From JANNHK01 sp034408875 (lineage in GTDB: Bacteria; Actinomycetota; Acidimicrobiia; IMCC26256; PALSA-610): DNA of 11,934 bases. Location of the stretch: assembly GCA_034408875.1 (NCBI GenBank), contig JAWXCJ010000185.1, positions 1 to 11,934 on the forward strand, written 5' to 3'. This document shows, piece after piece, positions 5,226-11,893 of this stretch (positions within the stretch are counted from its first letter, which is position 1; the number at the start of each line of letters is the position of its first letter). The notes beneath the pieces are model-generated. The model ran no database searches and had not been told where the DNA came from. It was given only the letters and a program-made list of their open reading frames with translations. The position numbers and the translations under genes are program-made.

Positions 5226-5456
5226 TCACGAGGCGAGTCGCAGCGTGTGGATCTCTTGCTTGGCAATCCACGACGCGTACGCCCGGGCCGCTCGTACGCC
5301 GTTCTCGTCGATCGTCGGCTAGTTACGCACGATGTCGGCGGGGGAGTGGCCCGCGGCCACCGCGTGCAGCACCGCAGTCACGAGAACGCGTGTGCCTCGA
5401 ACGCACGGCTACCCGTGCGCAACTGCCGCGTCGTTCGAGATCAGCTCGAAGCAGTT
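5226..5456 (-). pseudogene. DUF433 antitoxin pseudogene with two in-frame TAG codons
   Basis: Reading the minus strand from 5456 gives NCFELISNDAAVAHG, TAG (5411-5409), PCVRGTRVLVTAVLHAVAAG, HSPADIVRN, TAG (5321-5319), then PTIDENGVRAARAYASWIAK and QEIHTLRLAS before TGA 5226-5228. This is a full DUF433 domain (pattern GxPxIxGTRV…G.s.ediv..yP.l…vraAl.ya), a family often serving as antitoxin to DUF5615 PIN-like toxins. Both stops sit where the family usually has a residue (R/K and Y). No start codon is seen upstream and no DUF5615 partner follows. I judge it decayed. Because both stops are TAG and the frame is otherwise intact, the loss looks recent. Confidence 0.75.
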
Positions 5457-5585
5457 CTTCGGCCGGCATCCCGTCGGTGTGCCCGCCCAGCGCCCGACTC
5501 GGACCGTGTTGGACGTTCGTTGAGGCCTGTACACCGAGTCTGCACGCGGCGACTTGAGACGGCTCCCCGCTGGCGATTTATGTAT

Positions 5586-5591
5586 TACGAT
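5586..5591 (+). promoter_or_regulatory. Possible -10 box TACGAT of the toxin-first pair
   Basis: An AT-rich patch (5577-5594) precedes the toxin start. TACGAT ends eight bases before GTG 5600, compatible with a near-leaderless transcript. TTGAGA at 5554-5559 is a weak -35 candidate for a slightly more upstream -10 (TATGTA, 5579-5584). No Shine-Dalgarno is present. Confidence 0.35.
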
Positions 5592-5599
5592 ATTCCCGT

Positions 5600-5860
5600 G
5601 TGGAGATCCACCGATCGGCGAGACGACACGGGGTTGGCGATGTGGACATTCGCCACGCCGCCGATCCTGCGGTCGCCGTCGTGGATCTCGACGAAGATGC
5701 TGACCCTCCGAGAGTCCTTGCAATCGGACCCGACCGGGCCGGGAACATGCTCGAGGTGATCGTGCTCGAACTCGCCGACGACCGGATGCTCGCGATCCAC
5801 GCGATGCCGCCGCGACCCGCGTTCCACGACCTGCTTCCGAGTGGTGATGACGATGGCTGA
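5600..5860 (+). CDS. BrnT-like toxin of a toxin-first TA pair
   Basis: The product is 86 residues. The pattern ARRHGVGDVDIRHA, then PRVLAIGPDRAGNMLEVIVL, then MLAIHAMPPRPAFHDLLP matches a small BrnT/RelE-like family common in actinobacteria (HGxxdxDIrHA…xxGPDRAGNxLEV…IHAMxxRxxf), whose members are taken to be RNase toxins. The gene comes before its antitoxin, as in BrnTA and HigBA, and overlaps it by eight bases (ATGGCTGA, 5853-5860). The GTG start at 5600 is chosen because the fold begins at once and an AT-rich promoter abuts it. No frameshift is seen, although the integrase next to it is broken, which fits selection to keep the pair. Family membership rests on pattern memory. Confidence 0.78.
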   Translation: MEIHRSARRHGVGDVDIRHAADPAVAVVDLDEDADPPRVLAIGPDRAGNMLEVIVLELADDRMLAIHAMPPRPAFHDLLPSGDDDG

Positions 5861-6134
5861 CAAGAGCAAGACCTATCGAACGAAGACCGGCAAGGTACTC
5901 ACCGACGCCGACGTCGAAGCCCTGGCGGATGAGGTCGAGGGCGACAACGACGTCGACGCGCTGAAGGCGCGACGGCGCGGCCGACCGTCGATGGGATCTG
6001 CCGCGGCTGATGTGGTGCCGGTCCGCCTCGATCCGGAACTCAAGGAAGCCGTCGAAACCCGCGCCGCGCGCGAGCAAACGACGACCAGCGAGATCATCCG
6101 CGAGGCCATCCGCAAGTTCCTCGACGTCGCATAG
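5853..6134 (+). CDS. Ribbon-helix-helix (CopG/Arc-type) antitoxin
   Basis: This 93-residue protein has a charged, partly helical N-terminal region (KTGKVLTDADVEALADEVEG, residues 12-31), a basic GRPSMGS linker (43-49) and a C-terminal RHH domain (54-91, VVPVRLDPELKEAVETRAAR then TTTSEIIREAIRKFL). The order, with toxin-binding part first and DNA-binding part last, is that of antitoxins of BrnT-like toxins. ATG 5853 is preferred to GTG 5841 because MADKSKTYRTKTGKV matches the usual family start and gives an ATGGCTGA overlap with the toxin stop. It probably neutralises the preceding toxin and represses the operon. A hairpin follows 12 bp after the stop. Confidence 0.85.
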   Translation: MADKSKTYRTKTGKVLTDADVEALADEVEGDNDVDALKARRRGRPSMGSAAADVVPVRLDPELKEAVETRAAREQTTTSEIIREAIRKFLDVA

Positions 6135-6146
6135 ACGAGGCAGAAC

Positions 6147-6166
6147 GTGACCGCGATTCCGGTCAC
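6147..6166 (+). terminator. Hairpin after the RHH antitoxin
   Basis: GTGACCG-CGATTC-CGGTCAC is a perfect seven-bp stem with a six-base loop, 12 bp past the antitoxin stop. It has no strong U-tract (GGGATTTG follows). It is a plausible terminator for the toxin-antitoxin operon. Confidence 0.5.
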
Positions 6167-6449
6167 GGGATTTGTCGGAGCCCAGAGGCGGTTCCGCGCA
6201 GCAGGTCCGCTCGCGACAGCCGCGGTTGTCGGCCACGCCGCATTCGACGAAGGCGAGTACGACCACGGCGACGGCTGTGATCCCGTCGAGCACTACACCA
6301 TCGCGCTCCTGCGGTCTGCCTTCGATCAACCGACCAACGACGAGTAGCGCCGAATGCCCGATCACGGCTTCGGTGTCCACCGCTCCGAGCGGCAGTTCTG
6401 TGTTTGGCGTGCTGTCATCGACGCTTCGGCCGACAGCAGATGGCGCACG
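6167..6449. other. Stretch without a recognisable gene
   Basis: Open frames exist on both strands, but none resembles a known family or has a start signal. This is where the missing C-terminal half of the integrase catalytic domain would be expected on the minus strand, and no HxxR or Tyr motif of that family is visible. The region is probably decayed or replaced element DNA. Confidence 0.4.
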
Positions 6450-7026
6450 GTGCGTAGCGCGCAGCTCGGCTCGACGTAGACCCGTCATCGCCGCGACGCA
6501 GCAGCGGCGCGTGGTGCGAGTCGGACGTGACGAAGTCCAGGAACGTTCGCAGTTGTTCGGGCGCCCAGCACTGCATCTCGGGCGCCTTGGCCGATCGCGC
6601 CGACGGGGAGAGGCCACCCGGGCCACGTTGCGCTTCGAGAGCGGACCTCGACCTCCGGGGCTCCCTACGGGCACCAGCTGCGCATGCAGGCGATCGAGGT
6701 CGATCGCGGTCAGGTCCTGGACCGCGACATTGCCGAGCGCGGGTTCGATGTGGATGCGGATCAGCTTCCGGTAGCCGGCGATGGTCGTTGGACGGCGGCC
6801 CGCCGTCGAGCCAGTCATCGAGATACGACCCGAACGTGATCTTGCGCGGGCGCACGTACGCGCCGTGCTGCACCGCTGCGAGCGCGTCGTTCAACGCGCG
6901 CTGGGCGTCCTTGCGCGTGCGGAAGCCGCGCTTGCGCGACTGCTGCCGCCTCCCATTGGCTCGGCCGACATCGACGACGAAGCCCCATGTGCTCCTGGTC
7001 CTTCGAACACTTCCCGTCCTGCTCAC
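6450..7026 (-). pseudogene. Tyrosine integrase pseudogene, frameshifted and truncated
   Basis: The GTG at 7026 has GGAGG (7035-7039) eight bases upstream. Frame 1 gives the arm-binding N-terminus (STWGFVVDVG…KRGFRTRKDAQRALND… FGSYLDDWLDG). Near 6800 a one-base shift moves homology to a second frame (RRPTTIAGYRKLIRIHIEPA then LGNVAVQDLTAIDLDRLHAQ, the SAM-like core-binding domain). After a deletion, KAPEMQCWAPEQLRTFLDFV returns in frame 1 near 6570, then AAMTGLRRAELRA (first catalytic Arg region) in frame 2 near 6488. The HxxR box and the nucleophilic Tyr are absent. It lies beside att-like core 4, as phage-type integrases usually do. It is certainly inactive as read. Confidence 0.85.
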
Positions 7027-7129
7027 CTGGGCAACCTCCGCAGAGCGGTTTGCGAGGATGCCGGACCCGCACTGCACGTTGACCAGCATGAATGCGTTTC
7101 GGGCCTGCGGTGTTGGCGCGATCTCGACC

Positions 7130-7173
7130 ACTCACAATCCCTTGGTCGCTGGTTCGACCCCAGCCGGGCCCAC
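7130..7173 (+). repeat. tRNA 3'-half remnant / att-like core 4
   Basis: ACTCACAATCCCTTGGTC leads to the T-arm (GCTGG 7148-7152, loop TTCGACC, CCAGC 7160-7164), acceptor CGGGCCC (7165-7171) and A. It is nearly identical to core 3. No tRNA 5' half and no arm repeat lie upstream; the integrase pseudogene starts about 100 bp to the left. It ends 22 bp before the stop codon of the convergent protease gene, so it marks the island/chromosome junction. Confidence 0.78.
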
Positions 7174-7195
7174 GTTCCCGTAGTTCGTGCGGCGA

Positions 7196-9358
7196 CTACG
7201 CGTCGCCGAAACGGAAGACGCGGCCGTCGGCGGTGATGAGGGAGTAGCCGTTGCCGCCGGCCGACGAGACCATTCCCGAAATGTCGCTCCCGACCGACGA
7301 CCCGCCGGTCGAGCCGTAGAACGCGGCGTCGCCGAAGGCGAAGATGCCGCCGTCGCGGGCGACCAACCAGTACCCGTTGTTGGTGGGTGTCGGGGCCATG
7401 CCGACGATGGGTTGGTTGAGCTTGATGGCGCCGGTCGATCCGAAGAAGCGGGCGTCGCCGAAGGCGAAGATGCCGCCGTCGACAGCCGCGAGCCAGTAGC
7501 CCTGTCCTGTCGGCGTCGCGGCCATCGCGTTGATCGGCTGGTTCAACGGAATTCCCCGCAGCGAACCGAGGTTGGCCGCGTCGCCGCTCGTGTAGACGGC
7601 GCCGTCGGGGCCGACCGTCCACGACCCTCCACCCGTGCCCGTCAGCGCGGCGGCCGCGACTTTGACACCCGGCGGCGTCGAGTGCGCTATCGGCACGAGC
7701 GCTCCGTCGCGCACGATCGTCGGACCCCACGGTGTGACGACGCCGGGCGACGGTCGCGCGGGCGCCGGGGGCGGCGGCGGGGGAGGAGGAGCCGGAGCAG
7801 GCGCGGTGGAGCCGGCGACTGCCGTCTGTGCCGTGTTTCCGGACCAGTCGTACGCCTGGACCGTCCAGGTGTAGTGCGTCCCCGGTGCGAGACCGGAATC
7901 GGTGAACGACAACCACGCGGTCGAGTCAACGTGGGTCGAGTTCCGGTACACGTGGTATCCGGCGACGCCGACGTCGTCCGTCGACGCGTTCCACGAGATC
8001 GAGACGGAATTCGTCGTCGTGCTCGTGATCCGCAGGTTCCCGGGCGCCGACGGCGGCGTGGCGTCCGCTCCGCCGCCGGTAGTCACGTAGGCGCCCGTCG
8101 CGTCGATCGAGTCGAGGCGGATCGACACGCCGGTCGTCGGATCGACGAACGTCTGACCAACGGCAAGCGCGGCATCAGCGAAGGTCGAAGTCGTCGGGTT
8201 CAGGTCCAACAGCGAGCTGTTCCCGAAGTAGCCCGAGGTGTCGAGGCGGATGCTCAGCCCGCTCACGACGGCGTTACCGGCGCCGTAGGTGTCGAAGGCC
8301 GCCAAAGCGGAACGCACCTCGAGATCGAAATAGGTCCCGGTCGACCCGCGAGGGACGCGGAGCAGTTGGGGGGAACCTCCACTGTGCAGGCGGGCGATTC
8401 GATGGGTTCCGTTCCCGACGGGCGAGGGCGCCGTGGCCCAGCCCATGCGATGCGAGTGGCCGGCGTGGTGGGTCCGGAGCGTGCTGCCCATCACCGAGAA
8501 AGGATCGCCGTACTCGCTGTTTGTGCACGTGGCCGAGAGTGTGACGGCGACACCATTATTCGTGCACGACTTCGTCGACGAATGCCAAACGCCGAAGTTG
8601 TGGCCGAGTTCGTGGGCGATCACATACACGCTCGACGTGCCGTTGATCCACGAACCGGACGCACCGACGCGGGCGAGTCCCGACCATCCGCACGAGGCCG
8701 ACGGGAACATGTAAACGAGGTAGTCGTACACGTTGAGGTTGACGCCCGCCGCGGTTGCCGCGGCCCGGGCGGCCGCCTCCCAGGTCGTGTACGAGCACGT
8801 CGTGTACGAACTCGCGATCGTGTACCAGCCGTGGACGTCGCCGGTGAGATTCATGGCCGAGTCCGACGTCGTTCGGTAAAACTCGTCGACAGTCCCGGTC
8901 GGTCCGAAGAAGATGTCGTCCACCTGCGCTTCGGTCCAGGGCTCGGTCGTGCGGTCGGAGAAGTTCATCAGCAGCACTCCGACGTTCTTCGTGCCACTGA
9001 CCATGGCGTGCATGTCGCCTGATGCCGCCACGGTGCCAACGGCGCTGCCCTCGGCGGCGGGAGTGACCACCGCGTCTTGGAGCGTTGTGCCCTCGACCGA
9101 GCCGCGGGCCACGACCTCCTCGCCGACGAGTGTGTCGAGCGAGCCGTCGCCGACGTCGAGTGTGATCGGGACGTCACCGGGCGCGTGGACCTCGTAGCCC
9201 TCGTCGGCGTGGCCTTCGGCGAAGTGGTCGCCGTGCGCAACCACCAGTGTCCCCGCGATCTCGTCGTCGGCGGTTTCTTCGCCGTCGGACGCGGCCGCGA
9301 CGCCGGAAGGAACGAGGAGAGCGCCCACCAGAAGAAGAAGGAACGGACGGCGGGGCAT
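7196..9358 (-). CDS. Secreted M11 (gametolysin-like) metalloprotease with FnIII and 42-residue repeats
   Basis: The product is 720 residues. Residues 1-22 form a signal peptide (RRPFLLLLVGALLVPSGVAA). After a pro-region, the catalytic domain carries the zinc motif HELGHNFGVWH (His249, Glu250, His253, His259) and a Met-turn in YGDPFSVMG (Met290), the pattern of the M11 gametolysin-like peptidases. A fibronectin III domain (about 434-517) and a Pro-rich linker (519-537) follow. Then come three 42-residue repeats (579-620, 621-662, 663-704) and a partial fourth (705-720) built on GYWL…DGGIFAFGDA…FGSTG, probably beta-propeller-like and perhaps binding a surface polymer. Role: extracellular proteolysis. 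Cys pairs fit an exported protein. No Shine-Dalgarno is seen before the ATG. The protein ends mid-repeat, just before the island scar. Confidence 0.9.
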   Translation of the reverse strand: MPRRPFLLLLVGALLVPSGVAAASDGEETADDEIAGTLVVAHGDHFAEGHADEGYEVHAPGDVPITLDVGDGSLDTLVGEEVVARGSVEGTTLQDAVVTPAAEGSAVGTVAASGDMHAMVSGTKNVGVLLMNFSDRTTEPWTEAQVDDIFFGPTGTVDEFYRTTSDSAMNLTGDVHGWYTIASSYTTCSYTTWEAAARAAATAAGVNLNVYDYLVYMFPSASCGWSGLARVGASGSWINGTSSVYVIAHELGHNFGVWHSSTKSCTNNGVAVTLSATCTNSEYGDPFSVMGSTLRTHHAGHSHRMGWATAPSPVGNGTHRIARLHSGGSPQLLRVPRGSTGTYFDLEVRSALAAFDTYGAGNAVVSGLSIRLDTSGYFGNSSLLDLNPTTSTFADAALAVGQTFVDPTTGVSIRLDSIDATGAYVTTGGGADATPPSAPGNLRITSTTTNSVSISWNASTDDVGVAGYHVYRNSTHVDSTAWLSFTDSGLAPGTHYTWTVQAYDWSGNTAQTAVAGSTAPAPAPPPPPPPPAPARPSPGVVTPWGPTIVRDGALVPIAHSTPPGVKVAAAALTGTGGGSWTVGPDGAVYTSGDAANLGSLRGIPLNQPINAMAATPTGQGYWLAAVDGGIFAFGDARFFGSTGAIKLNQPIVGMAPTPTNNGYWLVARDGGIFAFGDAAFYGSTGGSSVGSDISGMVSSAGGNGYSLITADGRVFRFGDA
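7328..7480 (-). repeat. 126-bp coding repeat in the protease C-terminus
   Basis: The 27-base segment starting GTCGCCGAAGGCGAAGATGC occurs at 7328 and at 7454, exactly 126 bp apart, encoding DGGIFAFGDA in successive 42-residue repeats. Near-identity at DNA level suggests recent unit duplication or gene conversion. Confidence 0.8.
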
Positions 9359-9363
9359 GGCTA

Positions 9364-9411
9364 TGTGACATTCGGCATCGAGTCCGCTTGACTCAAGTGC
9401 ACGATGTCACA
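9364..9411. promoter_or_regulatory. Inverted repeat upstream of the protease gene
   Basis: TGTGACAT (9364-9371) and ATGTCACA (9404-9411) are perfect inverted halves 32 bp apart, with the palindrome CTTGACTCAAG (9387-9397) between them. They lie just upstream of the protease start at 9358. The half-sites look like TGTGA/TCACA of CRP-family sites, but their spacing is far from the usual six bases. A regulator or a looped operator is conceivable. Confidence 0.3.
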
Positions 9412-9440
9412 CCCGGCGTTCCGCCGATCGGGTCTGCAGG

Positions 9441-9495
9441 GTTCAGCCCCCATGCGGACCTTGCGTCACGGCCGAACGCCTACCGCGGGCTGAAC
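9441..9495 (-). terminator. Inverted repeat after the ABC operon
   Basis: GTTCAGCCC (9441-9449) and GGGCTGAAC (9487-9495) are perfect nine-base inverted halves enclosing 37 bases, directly downstream of the ATPase stop at 9498. They would form a stable 3' stem for the permease-ATPase mRNA. There is no U-tract, so it is termination or mRNA 3'-end protection by position only. Confidence 0.45.
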
Positions 9496-9497
9496 GC

Positions 9498-10484
9498 TCA
9501 GTCGGCCGCGTTGGCGAGCGTCTCGGTCGGCGTCACGAGTTGGAACCGGTCGCGGAAGTCGCGCATCGTGTACGCGGTCACGACAGTCGGTTCGGTCGCA
9601 CGCGCGCCGGCCGAACGGCGGAGCCCGAACATGGGTGCCAGTTCGCCGAAGTAGTTGCCCGGCTTGACGATTGCGACCTGTTCGCCGGTCCCGTCGTCGC
9701 GGGTGCGGACGATGTCGATCTCGCCCGATTCGACGACGTACACGAGATCGCCGACATCGCCCTGCGCGAAGAGTTCGGCGCCGGCCACGAGTTCCACGCG
9801 TACCGGCGGCCGCGACTCGACGTCGGCACGCGGGGTGAGGTTCACCACCCGGTCCGCAAGCGGGATCATGCGATCGTCGTGGGTGGCGACGATCACGAGC
9901 CGGCCGTCGTCGGCGATGCGGCGCAGGATCTTCAGCACACCTTCGACTTGGATGTAGTCGAGATGGGCCGTCGGTTCGTCGCCGAGCACGAGCGGCGGGT
10001 CGTGCGCGAGCGCCCGCGCGATCGCCACCCGCTGCTGCTGGCCGCCGGAGAGGTCGCCGGGCCGGTGCGTCATCCGCTCGGCGAGGTCGACGGATTCGAG
10101 GAGCAACTTGGCGCGCGCTTTGGCGACCTTGCGCTTGACGCCGCCGGCCCGGAGGGGCACTTCGACGTTCTCGAGCGCGGTGAGGCTCGGGATGAGGTTG
10201 AACGCCTGGAACACGACGCCCACCGTGTCGCGCCGGTAACGCGTCAACGCCGCCCCGCGCAGCGTCGTCACCTCCGCATCGCCGACGCGCACCGATCCGC
10301 TTGTCGGCGTGAGGATTGCGGCCAGGATGGAGAGCAGTGTCGTCTTGCCCGATCCGCTCGCGCCGAGCAGCAACACGACTTCGCCCGGCGACGCGTCGAG
10401 GTCGAGACCGTTGATCGGGCGCACGGGATAACCACCGCTCGAGTACTCGACGACAAGATCGCGGATTTGCACGTGCGTCGTCAT
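9498..10484 (-). CDS. ABC transporter ATPase fused to a cyclic-nucleotide-binding-like domain
   Basis: The product is 328 residues. Residues 1-220 are a MacB/LolD-type ATPase with Walker A GASGSGKTT (41-49), Q-loop Q93, signature LSGGQ (145-149), Walker B LVLGDEP with catalytic Glu170, D-loop AHLD and H-loop His202. Residues ~228-315 resemble a cNMP-binding domain (VYVVESGEIDIVR…PGNYFGELAPMFGLRRSAGARA), keeping the FGE-A and R-S-A parts of the phosphate-binding cassette. It energises the FtsX-like permease encoded just upstream. ATG 10484 is chosen over the longer frame because it lies one base after the permease stop (TGA-C-ATG). The ATPase-cNMP fusion suggests control by a nucleotide ligand, or use as a crosstalk or docking fold. 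Substrate unknown. Confidence 0.92.
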   Translation of the reverse strand: MTTHVQIRDLVVEYSSGGYPVRPINGLDLDASPGEVVLLLGASGSGKTTLLSILAAILTPTSGSVRVGDAEVTTLRGAALTRYRRDTVGVVFQAFNLIPSLTALENVEVPLRAGGVKRKVAKARAKLLLESVDLAERMTHRPGDLSGGQQQRVAIARALAHDPPLVLGDEPTAHLDYIQVEGVLKILRRIADDGRLVIVATHDDRMIPLADRVVNLTPRADVESRPPVRVELVAGAELFAQGDVGDLVYVVESGEIDIVRTRDDGTGEQVAIVKPGNYFGELAPMFGLRRSAGARATEPTVVTAYTMRDFRDRFQLVTPTETLANAAD

Positions 10485-10485
10485 G

Positions 10486-11526
10486 TCAGCCGCCGAACGC
10501 CAGGGCCGGATCGACTGTGACTGCCCGCCGGAGGCCGGCCAGGCTCGACAGCAGCCCGACGGCGATCGCAACAATCGGCAAGACCACGAATGCCGAAGTG
10601 GGGATCTCCACGTCCATGCTCATCACCGGGCTCAGTAACAGCGCGAGAACGACTGCGGCGACGGCCGCGGCGACGGCGAGGATGATCGCCTGTACTGCGA
10701 GCCCGATCGCCAGCGTGCCGTTCGTGGTGCCTGTCGCCTTCAGCACCGCGAAGTCGCGTGTGCGCTCCACTGCCTGGAGGTACACGACGGAACCGATGAT
10801 GCCGGCGGCGACGATCCACAGCAGGACGCGCAGGAAGTCGATCGTCGAGGTCGCTTTCCCGAGCGGGCGCCGCAGCTCCTCGATGGTGTCGTCGTTGGTG
10901 AGCACCTGGAACCCGTCGAACTCGGATATCGCGCCCGTGGTGACGACTGCGGTCGCGAGTGGTTGCCCGCTGAACGCCAGGCGCTGCGCGTCCTCGATCG
11001 GAATGAACACGGTGGGCGTGCCCGCGTAGTAGGTGACACCCGAAGTGGTGCCGACCACCGCGAACGTCTCTCCGAACACGTCGAGTTCGTCGCCGACGTC
11101 GAGGCCGGTCGACGCGTCGACGACGATCTCCCCTGATCTCGACAACGCATCCCCGCTGCGCACCGCCGGAGATCCCGGTGCGCCGGGCGTCACGGCGATG
11201 ACGTTGACGTCGGTCCTGCTGCCGAGGTCGACGCTGTCGCGCAGGACGGCGATGGGTGCCGCGGCATCGACGCCCGTGACCTGCGCGACCTCGTCGGCCA
11301 CCGCGGCGGGGAAGACCGCGGCCGACGTGAACGGGCCCGACGCGCCGTCGGGGACGAGCCATCGGTCGACGGCGAACGCGTCGACGGCGCGCTTGACCTC
11401 GTTGTGAAAGCTGCCGGCGAAGCCGGTGATCAAGAGCGCGAGCGCGAACACGAGACCGGTCGCGAGGACGCCGATCGTGAAGCGGCGGCGACGCCATTGG
11501 AGATCACGCAGACTGACAAACAGCAC
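10486..11526 (-). CDS. FtsX/DevC-like ABC transporter permease
   Basis: This 346-residue membrane protein has MacB/FtsX-type topology: TM1 at 16-36, a large extracytoplasmic domain (~37-225), then TM2 (~231-251), TM3 (~272-299) and TM4 (~311-331). The cytoplasmic loop after TM2 has ERTRDFAVLKATG, the coupling-helix motif of this family (usually E.R..E…LRA.G). DevC/MacB-like transporters act mechanically on lipids, lipoproteins, peptides or cell-wall hydrolases rather than as classical channels. The GTG at 11526 is preceded by TAGGGT with six bases between, so it is probably leaderless. It is first in an operon with the ATPase, one base apart. Its export substrate cannot be read from the sequence. 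Confidence 0.9.
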   Translation of the reverse strand: MLFVSLRDLQWRRRRFTIGVLATGLVFALALLITGFAGSFHNEVKRAVDAFAVDRWLVPDGASGPFTSAAVFPAAVADEVAQVTGVDAAAPIAVLRDSVDLGSRTDVNVIAVTPGAPGSPAVRSGDALSRSGEIVVDASTGLDVGDELDVFGETFAVVGTTSGVTYYAGTPTVFIPIEDAQRLAFSGQPLATAVVTTGAISEFDGFQVLTNDDTIEELRRPLGKATSTIDFLRVLLWIVAAGIIGSVVYLQAVERTRDFAVLKATGTTNGTLAIGLAVQAIILAVAAAVAAVVLALLLSPVMSMDVEIPTSAFVVLPIVAIAVGLLSSLAGLRRAVTVDPALAFGG

Positions 11527-11532
11527 TGGGCG

Positions 11533-11538
11533 ACCCTA
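11533..11538 (-). promoter_or_regulatory. Leaderless -10 box TAGGGT of the ABC operon
   Basis: On the minus strand TAGGGT is followed by six bases and then GTG 11526. This is the same TANNNT-N6-start geometry as the two toxin-antitoxin promoters at 633 and 3947. No Shine-Dalgarno is present. Confidence 0.45.
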
Positions 11539-11587
11539 GCGACGTGCGCGTGTACCGCGTCGAGGTCGAAAGTCGCGGAAAATCTTC

Positions 11588-11893
11588 GTGAGCCGTACGC
11601 GGGCGGTCGAATCGGCACTCGGGCCCCGAAAGGGTCATCCGGGCTTCGTCATCGAGGGGCGCGGTACGCGCGTTGTCAAGGTACCCGCGGCCGACCTTCC
11701 GGACGGCGCCGTCCTGCGCGCCCGTGTCGAAGACGTGAGCGCCGCCGACGCGCCCGCGATCCATGCCGCGCTCACCCCACGGCGCACCCGACGAGGTCGA
11801 GGTTACGCTGGTGCGTGTCGGCGCTTGAGGGGTTATGGGAGGTCGTCGTGGGACTTGGCTCGCTCTCGTCGGAGATCACGAGCGCGGTGCTGA
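11588..11893 (+). CDS. Doubtful small open frame
   Basis: A GTG-started frame of 101 codons. Its middle (GFVIEGRGTRVVKVPAADLP, then GAVLRARVEDV) looks protein-like, but from about residue 63 it becomes Arg-rich and runs into the next gene's start. A competing frame upstream (GTG 11544, VRVYRVEVESRGK then TGA) reads sensibly and would join it by a frameshift. It may be a short real gene with a different end, or chance. No family is recognised. Confidence 0.22.
   Translation: MSRTRAVESALGPRKGHPGFVIEGRGTRVVKVPAADLPDGAVLRARVEDVSAADAPAIHAALTPRRTRRGRGYAGACRRLRGYGRSSWDLARSRRRSRARC

Larger units (their letters stand above)
4835..7173. mobile_element. Candidate degraded integrative element between two att-like cores
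   Basis: The two tRNA-tail cores are in direct orientation. Between them lie an excisionase-like gene next to the left core, a DUF433 pseudogene, a toxin-antitoxin pair and a tyrosine integrase pseudogene next to the right core. If circularised at the core, int and xis would flank a single attP, the usual layout of small integrative elements. The integrase is broken, so the element should be immobile unless helped in trans. The boundaries are inferred from the repeats alone. Confidence 0.6.

Noticed and set aside
5119..5226. DUF5615 toxin partner downstream of the DUF433 remnant
   Set aside because: No frame downstream shows the expected N-terminal PIN-like motif; only a 36-codon unknown frame and the xis gene are there.
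7187..9022. 611-codon plus-strand open frame
   Set aside because: It is Arg/Gly/Val-rich, has no domain, and lies opposite the metalloprotease with clear motifs; a GC-driven shadow.
9540..10520. 326-codon plus-strand open frame
   Set aside because: Shadow of the ABC ATPase, whose Walker and signature motifs are all on the minus strand.
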